A stretch of 64,000 nucleotides of DNA, taken from Pholis gunnellus. Lineage: Eukaryota; Chordata; Actinopteri; Perciformes; Pholidae. The position numbers were made by a program, and so were the translations under genes. Numbering within the stretch: position 1 is the first letter of the stretch; each line of letters begins with the position of its first letter. The notes below the pieces were generated by a model, which saw only the letters and a program-made list of their open reading frames with translations, was not told the origin of the DNA and made no database searches. Below are positions 20,053-31,584 of the stretch, in pieces. The stretch lies in assembly GCA_910591455.2 (NCBI GenBank), contig OU342809.1, forward strand, positions 24,196,349 to 24,260,348, in the 5' to 3' direction.

Positions 20053-21184
20053 TACCTATATCGTGGATCCAGCGATCCGAAGACAAATGATGGTGGGACC
20101 TAGTTTTAAAAGGGAGCACAGTTTGAAGACCACGAGATGACCAGCTTTGTGACGTCAGGTAGGCCCAAAGTCACATACCTTCACTCACCTCATCTGAGGA
20201 TTAGTAGTCATGCACATATAACCACCTGAACCTGTGTAAAGTTAGTATGCGTTTGTTTGTATGGAGGCGTGGGTTCAAATAAATAAACACAGTAATAAAT
20301 AAATACATGAAATCTGATACCAGTGTTAGATTAATACGCTGTATGCCTCACTGTGTGGAAGTTCCTATGATCACTATTTTATGTCTAAGGCAAAATCAGG
20401 CTTGACTTAAACATTGCTTTTCTAACTTTGAAAAACAAAATTAGACAAATAAATACATAGATAAAAATGTACTGAATTGTTATTTATTTAAATATTGGTA
20501 TCCAATACCGGATCTGCATGCCGTCACCGATAGCTGATTCAGCTATTTGAGTCAGTTTTGGACTGATATCAGAAATATGTTTCGGTATCACTCCATCTGA
20601 ATGAATAAATATTAACGATAATTACTACTATACAAACCTTGGCGCTCTGTGCATTAGCGTGGGCGGGGCCTCAGGTCTCTGCAGACAGTTGTTGATGTCG
20701 TCAGCGGGTCTTTACAGCTCTCTGCTCACGTCTGCTGCTGGATGCGGGATATATTAACCTTTCTAATGCATTTCCTTGCCATAAAACCTTGAATTGCAGC
20801 TGTGTTTGAAAGGCGCTGTGACATTAAATGAACCTTATTGCCTTAAGTTCTCAAGCCACTAGACTCGTACTAAACCATCTAAATGTTGCAGAAAGTAATG
20901 TTCAGGTGTTTTTAATTGAATTATTCTCTTTAGATGACCAACAGACTAAAGACACTATATTTGGACCAACATGTCAAATCAGTTGAGCTAACCTACTGTA
21001 TATTTTCAGGCTGTTGGGTGCAAATGAGAAGTCATCAGTGATTGTCCCTGAATTTATACATCAAAATGTATTTTTACACATTCAAATATTAAACATAACA
21101 GCAGTACAACTTAGAATTTTCAACAACGATTTACAAGCATGAAATAATTCAAACAAACACATTCAATTACATTTTTTTTTTTTT
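20053..21184. other. No gene recognised
   Basis: AT-rich filler within the hAT-bounded block, with a short GC-rich patch at 20,640-20,740. No coding or RNA gene supported. Confidence 0.5.
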
Positions 21185-21430
21185 TTAATTTAAATCACAA
21201 ATTAAAGATTTGCCTCAGAGGGCTTTACAATCTGTACACATACGACATCCTCTGTCCCAGAACCCTCACATCGAAACAGGAAAAACTCCCCCAAAAACCC
21301 CTTTAACAGGGAGAAATGAGGAAGAAACCTGTGGGAAAGCAACAGAGGAGGGATCCCTCTCCCAGGATGGACAGAAGTGCAATAGATGTCATGTGTACAG
21401 AATGAACAGAGTTGATGGGTGGGTTGAGTG
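21185..21430. repeat. Dispersed teleost repeat
   Basis: The segment with cagagggctttacaatctgt, gaaacaggaaaaactccccc and ggagggatccctctcccagg belongs to a repeat family I know from many teleost genomes; the class is uncertain. Confidence 0.6.
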
Positions 21431-21438
21431 GGCATTAT

Positions 21439-22100
21439 TGAGGGCAAATCACTGTCAAAATCCGAGAGCGCAAATGAGATCTGTGCGCGAGATCTGTGCT
21501 CACACGAGCAAAATTGCTTTTACTGTAGTGAAGGATCTGAAAAATGTTTCATCCACTAATCACTTGTAAGTTATTTGAGTTTGGGAACTTACTTTGCAAA
21601 TAGTTAATATACAAACAGTGATCCTAACCCTGACTCCAAATCCTTAAACCGGTCAAGAATCTGGAGCCAGGGTTCGGAACGACTGTTTGTATATTAACAG
21701 TAAGGACTTACTTTGCAAACAGTTAATATACAAACAGCGATCCTAAACCTGGCTCCAGATCCCTAAACCGGTCAAGAATCTGGAGCCAGGGTTCGGAACG
21801 ACTGTTTGTATATTAACAGTAAGGACTTACTTGGCAAACAGTTAATATACAAACAGTGGGATCTAACCCTCGCTCCAGATCCTTAAACCGGTCAAGAATC
21901 TGGAGCCAGGGTCAGGACCCACTGTCTGTATATGAACTGTTTGCCAAACTCACTTACAAGTAATTAGTGGATGAAAAAGAGCGATGTAAAAGAGCTCGCC
22001 AAAGTAAGGCTATCAAAGGCTGTTTGATTTGCACACGTGGGACCTCTACACACGCACGCACGGATCTCATTTATGGATTTTGACAGTGATTTGCCTTCAT
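21439..22100. mobile_element. Foldback element with internal triplication
   Basis: Both ends carry GGCAAATCACTGTCAAAATC in inverted orientation (21,443 and about 22,077-22,098), with homology extending about 45 bp inward. The core has three tandem units of about 120 bp, each itself an inverted repeat (ttaatatacaaacag ... ctgtttgtatattaa with gctccagat/atctggagc around aaaccggtcaaga). A third copy of the terminal repeat stands alone at 32,989. Confidence 0.8.
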
Positions 22101-22104
22101 ATTA

Positions 22105-22690
22105 GGGTTTTGTGTTCATTAGTTAACTCTTTTTGAAGAGTTTAAACTGTTTTTTCTTCGTCTTTTCTTCGTTTTTTCTTAGGGTTTTGTGTTCATTAGT
22201 TAACTCTTTTTGAAGAGTTTGAACTGTTTTTTCTTCGTCTCTTCTTCGTTTTTTCTTAGGGTTTTGTGTTCATTAGTTAACTCTTTTTGAAGAGTTTAAA
22301 CTGTTTTTTCTTCGTCTTTTCTTCGTTTTTTCTTAGGGTTTTGTGTTCATTAGTTAACTCTTTTTGAAGAGTTTAAACTGTTTTTTCTTCGTCTTTTCTT
22401 CGATTTTTCTTAGGGTTTTGTGTTCATTAGTTAACTCTTTTTGAAGAGTTTGAACTGTTTTTTCTTCGTCTTTTCTTCGTTTTTTCTTAGGGTTTTGTGT
22501 TCATTAGTTAACTCTTTTTGAAGAGTTTGAACTGTTTTTTTCTTCGTTTTTTTCTTAGGGTTTTGTGTTCATTAGTTAACTCTTTTTGAAGAGTTTGAAC
22601 TGTTTTTTCTTCGTCTTTTCTTCGTTTTTTCTTAGGGTTTTGTGTTCATTAGTTAACTCTTTTTGAAGAGTTTGAACCGTTTTTTCTTCT
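22105..22690. repeat. 77-bp tandem array overlapping the coiled-coil gene end
   Basis: Eight units begin at 22,105, 22,182, 22,259, 22,336, 22,413, 22,490, 22,558 and 22,635. All are 77 bp except the sixth (68 bp). The eighth unit is the real 3' end of the coiled-coil ORF: it contains the stop (22,653-22,655) and the FKLFKKS codons. The other seven are downstream copies of that coding end plus 3' flank. Confidence 0.93.
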
Positions 22691-24287
22691 TCTCCTTGTC
22701 GGTGTTCTGGTTCTGAAGATCCTTTTCAGTGGCCTGAAGGAGGGAAGACTTCTCCTGCTGCCAAAGGAGACGCTCGGTTTCTAACAGATCTTCTGTCTTT
22801 TTCCGGGCTGCTTTGATCCTGTTTGTCTCCAGTCTCTGCTCCTCCAGCTGGGCTTGGGACTCCTGGTCTCTTTTGAACATCTGCGTAGCTTCCTCCTCCA
22901 ATGTTTGATGAGTAGCTACGTTCTTCAGCTGGGCATGTTCGAGGTCCCTGCAGGTGCTTTCCAGGTGTTCCGTGAGGGATGACTGTTCCTGGAAACGGAG
23001 ATGCTCGGCTTCTAACAGATCTTCAGTCTTTTTCAGAACTGCCAAGATGTTGCCGATCTCTGCTCTCTGCTTCTCCAACTTGGCTTGAGACCTCTGGTCT
23101 TTTATGATCATCTGCGTAGCTTTCTCCTCCAATGTTCGATGAGTAGCTACGTTCTTCAGCTGGGCATTTTCGAGGTCCGTGCAGGTTTTTTCCAGGTGTT
23201 CTGTGATGGATGACTGTTCCTGGAAACGGAGACGCTCTGCTGCTAACAGATCTTCAGTATCTTTCAGAACTGCCATGATCTTGCTGGTCTCTGCTCTCTG
23301 CTCCTCCAGCTGGCCTTTATGTGCTGCGAGGAATCTCTGCAGCGTTTGCTTATCATCCCTCTGTGTTCTTCCAAAATCAGCTATGATCTTCACCTGTGTA
23401 TGATAAAGTTCACGAGCTTTTTTATTCTGGTCTACAAGGGAAGACTTCTCCTCTTCCCATTGTCGATGTCCATTTTTCAGCTCCTGGTCAGCTCTAAGAA
23501 GAGCTGCCTTGAGCTTACTGTTGACATCTACCAGTTCAACAATTCTAGCGTGACAGAGGTTCTTAAATAACTCCATCTCAGCCTTGGTGGTGGTTTTAGG
23601 CTGAACGTGACGCTCGTGCTCCAGCAGCTCCTGTGTTTCTTTCAGAGCTGCTGCGATCTTGTTGGTCTCTGCCCTCTGCTGCTCCAACTGGCCTTCATGT
23701 GCGGCCTGGAATCTTTGCAGTGTTTGCTTAGCCTCCTTCTGTATTCTATCAAAATCAGCTATGATCTTCCCCTGTTTTTGATAAAGTTTACAAGCTCTTT
23801 TGTTCTGGTCTACGAGGGAAGACTTCTCCTCGTGCCATTGTTGATGTCCATTTTTCAGCTTGAGACGCTCAGACTCCAGCAGCTCCTGTGTTTCTTTCAG
23901 AGCTGCTGCAATCTTGTTTGTCTCCGCTTTCTGTTTGTCCATCTGGACTTGACAGAAAGCCTTAGAAGGGGCTTTCTCCTGACAGACGTTCTGAGATGTC
24001 TCCATCTCCCACTCGGTGGATTTCGTGGTTTTGTTTTCGTGGAGAACATCTAGAAAATGTTGCAGACAGTCTTCATCAACTTCTAGGAGGACTCTCCCCT
24101 CAGATCTTGTAGGGGTGAGCCTCGCCTCGTTGTCCAACAGTTCACATCTCACTTGTTCCTCCAGTGAACTTAAATAAAAATTCATTGGAGGTTCGACCTC
24201 TTTGGAATTGAATTCCATCTCCTTTTGCTGACCCTTCAGCACCTGTCGTGTTTTTTTGTTCAGTGAGCTTTCCATTGCGATTGCCAA
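22653..24287 (-). CDS. Coiled-coil protein, 544 aa, single exon
   Basis: An uninterrupted 544-codon frame, by far the longest in the window. Residues 1-115 are mixed (MESSLNKKTRQVL, then an acidic stretch). From residue 119 onward it is almost all charged helix with heptad-like spacing. The phrase QRAETNKIAAALKETQELLE starts internal repeats at about residues 119, 204, 330, 407 and 484; the first two repeats share EEKSSLVDQNK and LQRF.AAH, and the third and fourth share RFQEQSS.TEHLE and LKNVATH. The C-terminus is polybasic (KEKKKKRFKLFKKS). No catalytic or transposase motif, signal peptide or membrane segment is seen. The start at 24,287 gives the full frame; MESS four codons later is an alternative. 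It could be a teleost multi-copy coiled-coil gene or an intronless copy carried by a transposon. Function unknown. Confidence 0.6.
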   Translation of the reverse strand: MAIAMESSLNKKTRQVLKGQQKEMEFNSKEVEPPMNFYLSSLEEQVRCELLDNEARLTPTRSEGRVLLEVDEDCLQHFLDVLHENKTTKSTEWEMETSQNVCQEKAPSKAFCQVQMDKQKAETNKIAAALKETQELLESERLKLKNGHQQWHEEKSSLVDQNKRACKLYQKQGKIIADFDRIQKEAKQTLQRFQAAHEGQLEQQRAETNKIAAALKETQELLEHERHVQPKTTTKAEMELFKNLCHARIVELVDVNSKLKAALLRADQELKNGHRQWEEEKSSLVDQNKKARELYHTQVKIIADFGRTQRDDKQTLQRFLAAHKGQLEEQRAETSKIMAVLKDTEDLLAAERLRFQEQSSITEHLEKTCTDLENAQLKNVATHRTLEEKATQMIIKDQRSQAKLEKQRAEIGNILAVLKKTEDLLEAEHLRFQEQSSLTEHLESTCRDLEHAQLKNVATHQTLEEEATQMFKRDQESQAQLEEQRLETNRIKAARKKTEDLLETERLLWQQEKSSLLQATEKDLQNQNTDKEKKKKRFKLFKKS

Positions 24288-24740
24288 ATGTGTCTCTGAA
24301 CCAATTTGCTTGTATATGTGTATGTATATCTGTCTATATGTATCTATGAAATAATCTATGTGAGCTAACTATGGTGTATATGCGTATGTATATATATCTG
24401 TCTATATGCTAACTATATGAATCGTCAAATGTGTCTCAGAACCAACTTACCAACCTACTGCACCAACTTACCAACCTACTGCCTGCTGTGAAATGTGTGA
24501 GACTTGAAGTAGTGGGTAGGGGCTGAATACCAGTGGGAGGGGCTTAATGACAAAGACAACATTAAAGGCAGAGAATCCGTGATGTCATCATGACACCGTT
24601 CTGTCCATGGAGTCCTTCATGGCATCGTTACTATGGATACCAGATTGAATGTTTATCTTTGAATTTATGAATGTAATGATTTCTGATGATCCTTAAAATA
24701 TGGCAAAGAAATTAAACTATATGTAACCATATATATGTAT
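24288..24740. other. Upstream flank of the coiled-coil ORF
   Basis: Read on the - strand this is the putative promoter/5'UTR. It has a duplicated phrase (caaatgtgtctctgaacca at 24,287 and caaatgtgtctcagaacca at 24,425) and a twofold accaacttaccaacctactg. No clear TATA box or splice site fixes a start of transcription. Confidence 0.4.
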
Positions 24741-25314
<574 letters not shown>

Positions 25315-25424
25315 CCCATATAAATGTATTACAACAAAATACAAAATACTGGTGCCAGAAAATGTAACAAAATACATGTATTTTGTATTTAAAATATAGG
25401 CAATACTTTTTTCTAGATTTTCTG
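25315..25424. repeat. 110-bp direct repeat, right copy
   Basis: Second copy of 19,461-19,570, in the same orientation, continuing directly into the right half of the hAT-bounded element. Confidence 0.9.
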
Positions 25425-26131
25425 TTTTCTCACAATTTGGTATAGCAGAGCATTCAGGTTTATATAATGTACACAAAGCTCTGGTGAAACCCACAAAAAG
25501 GAAGAACAGTCACAGAATGTCAGTGTAACTAAGCAAAGCTATTGAAAGACAACAACTTGATTATGTATATATATATTTTTATTAATGGGACTTAACAGCC
25601 CATAAACTTTGGCTTTGTATCAACAAGAAAATATTCATCACATATGACATACAAGCTCCCAATCTCCCTCTTCCTATAGCTAGCTACTCGACTGATAAGC
25701 TAACTTGCTAAACACTGGCTATGCACTAGCCTAGACAGCATGCTAGCGTTATTAGCATGTTAGCATCGATCGCTAGCTTGATATTATAACCATCACCATG
25801 TATATACAATAGGCTATGTAGCCAGACCCAGACATAAGTTATACATCAAGCTAGTTGACATCTGTCACACTCAGATACAATATTTAACTTGACAGACAAT
25901 CCGTTGAACTTGAAGATCTGAAGACTGAACTCGTGAACTGTTTCTTGATTTGTGGAGAAAGTATTTTGAGTATTTTAAATACAAAATTACTCCACTCTAA
26001 AGTATTTCGTTACAAATTACGTTAGATTTTGAATCGGCCCTATCAAATACAAATTACAAAATACCCAAAAGTAATTGAAATACGTATTTCAAATACAAGT
26101 AATAGAAATACTGCCCATCTCTGCGCACAAC

Positions 26132-26639
26132 TACATTATAGTGCGTTACTTCATGGCTGCAGCTCTACCTCATTTCAAACGTCCAGCAGATGGCAGTCTA
26201 GTACAACCTGAAGTCTTCTTTTTTTATATTCCTATAATGGGATGTTTCCTTACCAAGGTCAAGTAAAGGAAACACCAAAAAATCAAGTTTACAAATAAAT
26301 GCAGGTTTTAAATCACACAAAATAGGATGTTTTTAGGCGGTTACTGAATATAGGAAATAGGAGACATTTTGTTCATTTTTCTTAAATTTGAAAATCTCAA
26401 ACTAGAAAATGAAGACCACCTTTTGTTTTTCACTATTCATTAAGGGGAGCACAGAAAGCATTTAGTGTCCTGGTCGCTCTGAGGCGCCAGGCTCCTGTTC
26501 AGGCCCCTATTAAACCCCCAGTTGCTCCTTGTTGCCTAATAGTACATATCCCCACAGTGTAGACTGCAGACAAATACACAGTAGCTTCATGCACACGATA
26601 GCTTCAGTCTCAGAAACTAACTGGTACCTCCATTCTGGA
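26132..26639. other. No gene recognised
   Basis: Sequence just outside the hAT-bounded block. Nothing supportable. Confidence 0.5.
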
Positions 26640-26990
26640 ATACTACAGTCACTTTGTAGAACTTTCTTTAAACACAAAGAGTGTAGGCTTGGGATCTATT
26701 AGCATAATGTGATACAATATTCATAACTATGTTTTCATGAGTGTATAATGACCTCCAACTAAGAATAGTTTTTGTTAGCTCAGAATGGGCCCTTCATATC
26801 TATATAGGGAGCTGGTCCTCTTCAGAGTCTGCAGTGTTGTACCACCATATTTCTACAGTAGCCCAGAACGGACAAACCAAACACGGTCTCTAATGAGAGC
26901 CTTTCACATTGTTATGTTACCTGAAGGCCACCGTAGTTCTAGCGTACAGCGTGTAGTACAATGCACTTCTCAGAAACGAATAAAATGAAT
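26640..26990 (-). repeat. Dispersed fish repeat, uninterrupted copy
   Basis: Reverse-oriented relative of 1-710, with gagctggtcctcttcag and ccatatttctacagtagccc. The LTR found in the first copy is absent, so this copy shows the empty site. Confidence 0.7.
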
Positions 26991-27486
26991 GCTACACACA
27001 TGTTACATACCCACTTGACAAAGAAATTCTGGGTAACAATAACTTCAAAGCCATTTTACACACTGCAAACACAATTATACACAAACTAATATAATCAACG
27101 AGAAGATGTACCACAATATCACGTATTTTTCGCCATGACTCAGCGAACTACGCACTCCGGACAAGGCTACGAACAAAAAGCTAACGGCTAACACGGTCGA
27201 CCAATACATCAGAAAGCAAGAGAATTCGACACAGAATCCAGAGATATCTTCAGAATTTCTGTCTGTGAAACCATTACAAAGATACAGCCAACAAGCCCCA
27301 CAAAAACAAGCCGCTCCACCGCTACACAGATGAAAAACAAGGGCTTGCAGGCACCGATAAAGAGTGTCTCTCCAAATGTACAATGGACACACTGTGTCAT
27401 ACACAGAGAAGTTGTCATTGTAACGTTACTCATGCATATACTTTTGAGTCAAATTTATTAATTTAAGATAAATTATTAATTTGCAG
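26991..27486. other. No gene recognised
   Basis: A - strand frame of about 109 codons (27,075-27,404) is Cys/Val/Phe-rich, without recognisable motifs or splice context. Treated as chance. Confidence 0.4.
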
Positions 27487-28152
27487 GCAAGTTTGCTGAT
27501 GAAGAATTTCTAATGAAACTGGCCTATCTCAGTGACATATTTGGAAAGCTGAATTAATTAAATCTTCATGGCAAAGATAAGCACCTTCCTCACCTGGCAG
27601 ACAAGATCAGCGGTTTCACTCGGAAGCTGGAGATGTGGAACAGGAATATTCATTCCTTTGAGAATCTGAGTGAATTTGCTGAAACCAGTGATTTGGATGC
27701 CACCACAGTGATTCCTTGTCTCAAAGAGCACATCTCTTCCATGAGAGGATACTTTCAAAAATACTTCCCACACAACAGTGCTCAGAATGACTGGGGGAGA
27801 GAGCCCTTCAATGCAGCAGCACCTGCTGATTTCAGCTCTGCTGAAGAGGACCAGTTTATGGAGATGACGTCCGACTCTACCCGGAGGCTGAGGTTTACAG
27901 AGGTTTACCGCTCAAACACTGAGTGAGTTCTGGGCTGGCTCTGTGTGGAGAGGGAGCATCCACTCATCAGACAGAGGGCTGTGGGCATTCTGCTTCCCTT
28001 CGCCACATCCCACCTCTGTGAGATCGGCTTTTCTGCTGTTGCCTCTCAAAAACACCATACAGATCTAAGCTCAACATTGAGCATGAATTGAGAGTGGCCG
28101 GATCAAGTCTGCAACCCCGTTTTAAAAAGAGTTGTAGTGGAAAGCAGCTCAT
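27487..28152 (+). pseudogene. hAT transposase remnant (ZBED5/FAM200-like)
   Basis: Carries, in order, FADEEFLMKLAYLSDIFGKL, HLPHLADKISGFTRKLEMW, FENLSEFAETSDLDATTVIP, EEDQFMEMTSDST, RAVGILLPFATSHLCEIGFS and LSMN before decay. This is the C-terminal half of a hAT transposase of the type domesticated in vertebrate ZBED5/FAM200 genes, ending in the dimerisation region (LCEIGFSAV). A stop (LN*LN) interrupts it near 27,556, another follows RSNTE at 27,926 and the frame shifts after that. The catalytic N-terminal part is missing. It belongs to a different hAT family from the one at 9,850. Confidence 0.88.
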
Positions 28153-28625
28153 TGCAGCCACTAATACAACCTGATGGCTCACATATCTGCACTCATTTAG
28201 TTTGGTTTTGCACAGGTTGCACGTTATTGTTGTTTTGAAAAGATATGCAGTGCAAAACTCAGTAAAACTCTTTATTGCCAAATATTTGTATTTGTTTTGT
28301 TTAGTTTTTCACAGGTTGCACTTTATTGTTATTATCTTGAAAAGATATTCAGTGCAAAACAGGTTAATTGCAGCCACAATAAGCAATTTCTTGCCAAATA
28401 TTAGTTATTTTTTGCACAGATAGAACTTTATTTGCATTGTTCTAACAAAGTGATTGCACATTTTATTTGTTTTTGTCTGATGGAGCAATCTGGTTTACTT
28501 GAAAGTGATTGCAATATTCTTTATTCTATTATCACAAAATGTTGTTATTTCAATAAAAGTTACAATTGTTACAATTGTGTTGGGGCGGTGGGGCGTGACA
28601 GAAAAAGTTTGATCAAACTAATTGC
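28153..28625 (+). mobile_element. 3' region of the same hAT element
   Basis: AT-rich 3' flank with three phrases of the type gttttgcacaggttgcac and agtgcaaaac, ending near gggcggtggggcgtgaca and agaaaaagttt, which resembles the right end of this transposon type. No intact terminal repeat or target duplication found. Confidence 0.5.
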
Positions 28626-28689
28626 CGCCCAATAACCAGTAATCCATATGAGCAGCCAGTTTTGGCCGGATGTGAAGTGACTATATTTT

Positions 28690-29340
28690 AATTTGAAAGG
28701 GCCGATCGGAAGTTTTGACGTGAGTTGCGTTGTGCTTGATGCCGCTTAAGTGAATGTTGCTGATGGAAGAAAGCCGCCGCTGAGGGAACGGAGAGGATGT
28801 TTCCGAGCAGACAGCACCCGGCTAACGACCACAGCGGTGGACTGAGAGAGGAGCTTTAGTCCACTCTGCTGTTCTTACCGGATAAAGAACACATTTGTGT
28901 CCACTGGCTGAGGAGAGGAGCCACAGCACCGCGGCAAACATGTACGTTGGTTCAAATGTTTCTTTTTTCCCTTTCATATCTAACTAGCTGTTACGACACA
29001 TTGTTTCTCCCGCTAACTCCTCGGGGTTAGAAAGAGTTACCTCTTCTTTCTGGTTGGGGGCTTAGCGTGAACGTTAGTCCGGGACATCTTCCCTAACTGC
29101 CTCCGTCTGCTGCAGTCCCGACACGGTCTCTGCCGACCGGCGAGTCAAACCGTGTTCATAAGTCTTTGAATTCTGCTGTAACGGTACCAGCTCGAGCTTC
29201 AGTCTGTCGGTGTGAATGAAATGTCCCCTAAAGACTCAGTGAGCGGCACCCGCACGGAGGGACATCTCGAGTCATGTTAGCCGAAGACACCACGGAGAGC
29301 TGTGCACTTCTTTAGGGTCTCGTCGCGAGCGTTGTCACTC
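28690..29340 (+). promoter_or_regulatory. CpG-rich segment, possible promoter and 5' noncoding exon
   Basis: A marked rise in CpG and GC content compared with its AT-rich surroundings. On the + strand the stretch up to ccgcggcaaacat is followed by gtacgt, a usable donor, and holds two short upstream frames (atggaagaaagccgccgctga and a 20-codon frame from atgtttccg). It could be a noncoding first exon of RIPOR1, whose first coding exon has an acceptor at 57,061-57,063, but a 28-kb intron would be required. Not proven. Confidence 0.35.
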
Positions 29341-29494
29341 AGTATGTAGTATTCACATTGGTAGTGAATATTTGTCAAAAACTAAATGTGTCTGTGCACA
29401 TTCTGTTCATGTGCGCGTGCATGAGACAGTACCTGCGGTAAAGGACAGTGTCCGTGTTCTCACGACCAAAGCTTATGACTGACTATGTGCGCGC

Positions 29495-29495
<1 letters not shown>

Positions 29496-29525
<30 letters not shown>

Positions 29526-29605
29526 GAGCTGGAGCTGGAGCGTTAACAAAAGAGTTTGTAATGAGAGATTGAGACATGATGAAATTAAAGTTAACGTTGC
29601 TTTGA

Positions 29606-29660
<55 letters not shown>
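29496..29660. repeat. Two (GT)n microsatellites
   Basis: (GT)n at 29,496-29,525 and again at 29,609-29,659, separated by about 80 bp of unique sequence. Confidence 0.95.
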
Positions 29661-31004
29661 AGCATTTGAGTAGAGTGTTACTACTGAATAAGGTCAGTGT
29701 AGATGTTATCATGTAAAATATGTTAGTCTGATAAAGTAAAAATAAATTCTGTTGGGTCACATTTATGTAAAAAAGACCATATGAAAACATTTCACACGTG
29801 TCCGTCTGTAGAAAACTGCTCATTCATTAATATGAATTGATAGACTCGCGTACTCCTTCATTAAAGGAATGGAATACAAAATACCAAAAACATGTGACTC
29901 AAACTTTGAAATGAAATAGAAAAAAATAAACTTAAAAAAAATATAATGACTAAACATCAAAGAACAGCAGCTTGTCTTTTCATTTTCTATCTCCTGTGTC
30001 TTTAATGACATCTGGAATGTTGGAGCTGGTTTCCATCTGTTAGATGATGTTCTGTGTTTGTAGGGTTATGAAAAACAGGAATCACCATAAAACATCCCCA
30101 GTTGTTTAAGACAATTGTTTTTGAACATTTTGTGTTTGAATATGCATGTGAAGCATTATTACACACAGAACATAGGAAGTTTGGTGAATGTAAGAAATAC
30201 TGAAGTGGAGATTTATCATCAGTCTGAGAACAAACTCATTTAGAGAAAACGTCCTTTTTTATCAAAATCAATAAAGTGCATGCAAAGCAAAGATTTTATT
30301 TAGCTGGTGTGTCTCGCTTTAAAGAAGACATTTCATTAAAAAGACTGTCTCAACAAAGTCACCACTGAAAACACAGATAGGGAATTTTATCATGCAACCT
30401 TTTTTAAACCTTGTTTTTTTTAAATAAAATCATTTAAAAATAATCTGTTTCCAGCTTCTCAAACATGAGAATTTGATGCTTTTTATGTTTCAAATCATTG
30501 TAATCTTGTTATGACATCTGACAAGCTGTCTGTCTCCAGATGTGAGTGACAACATTCTTGGCATAACTTTGAAATGCAGCACATACTGCAGTAGTACTCT
30601 GACACACACACACACAGTCCTGTTTGATTGTGTTCCAAATGTTGCTTTAATAGGTGAGAAAAACAAAGTGTGGGAACGCTGCCTCTGCGTGGTTCTCCAG
30701 AGCCCAGTGAACAGTAGGACCTTTGTGCCGGAGCAGGGCTCTCGCTGTCAGAGGACCTAATTCAGCTAATGATCAGGACGGAGCTAACAAGCTGCATGAA
30801 ACAGATACAGAGCGGAGGACAGACACTGTACGCACTCATCTGATCCCCAACCATTCAACATCCATGAAGCCAGATGGGTTCCTGTCTTCTACCTTATCTG
30901 TGTACTTCTGCTTTAACGTTTTCGCTGGTTTTCTGGCTGTAATGCAGTAAAATGGATGGATGGACAAATCTGGAAAATGTTCGGCAAGAAAATAATAATT
31001 CAAC
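29661..31004. other. No gene recognised
   Basis: AT-rich with an inverted-repeat partner at 30,178-30,254 (listed separately). No coding signal. Confidence 0.5.
30178..30254. repeat. Left arm of a distant inverted repeat
   Basis: Pairs with 34,895-34,974 in reverse orientation. The shared parts include gtggagatttatcatcagtc and aacaaactcatttagagaaa. Probably two copies of one dispersed repeat. Confidence 0.8.
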
Positions 31005-31160
31005 ATTCAAGGATCTTTTATTGTCATTATGCAACACGGGGATGCACAACCAAATGCAGTTGTAGCCCATTTTCAAGAAACACATGACAAACAAAACAAA
31101 AACAGTTTTACATTCATGTAGATCATCTTTTAAATGTTCATCATAAGGAACATAAACAGC
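31005..31160 (-). mobile_element. LINE/SINE 3' tail fragment
   Basis: The phrase caaggatcttttattgtcat and the following gcaacacggggatgcacaac resemble a 3' end of a teleost retroelement in reverse. No coding part. Confidence 0.4.
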
Positions 31161-31584
31161 AGCAACAGCAACAATTCTCTGACCAGATAATATGGCCGAC
31201 ATCTTCACATTCAAAACTCAACATGAGGAAAACATTGTCCATCAACTCTGACTGACATCAACTTATTTTCCTGCGACTGAACATCAGACAGTCAGGAGCA
31301 TGCTGGGTAGAGGAGTAGCCTCAGGTCCTAGCTGGGTTAGCTTAGCTTCCATCTCAGCTCTCCTCCCTGAGGCTGCTTGGTGGTGTTTGGTCCGGCAGGT
31401 CTGAGTAGGTGGGCGGCGATCGCCTCAAAGTCCGCTGCACCTTTTCAGATGTTGAGTATATTCCATCATAAATGCTCCAGTAATAAACATAATTCTCAGT
31501 GATGTACTCCATTAGTATAATAACAGAGGTACTAACACTGTATATAATATACACAGTGAGAATACCAGTCACTGAACAAGAAGA
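31161..31584. other. Unassigned; short - strand open frame
   Basis: A - strand frame ends KVQRTLRRSPPTYSDLPDQ then SSLREES and stop (31,354-31,440). It looks like a protein C-terminus but has no partner exon or recognised family. Confidence 0.2.
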
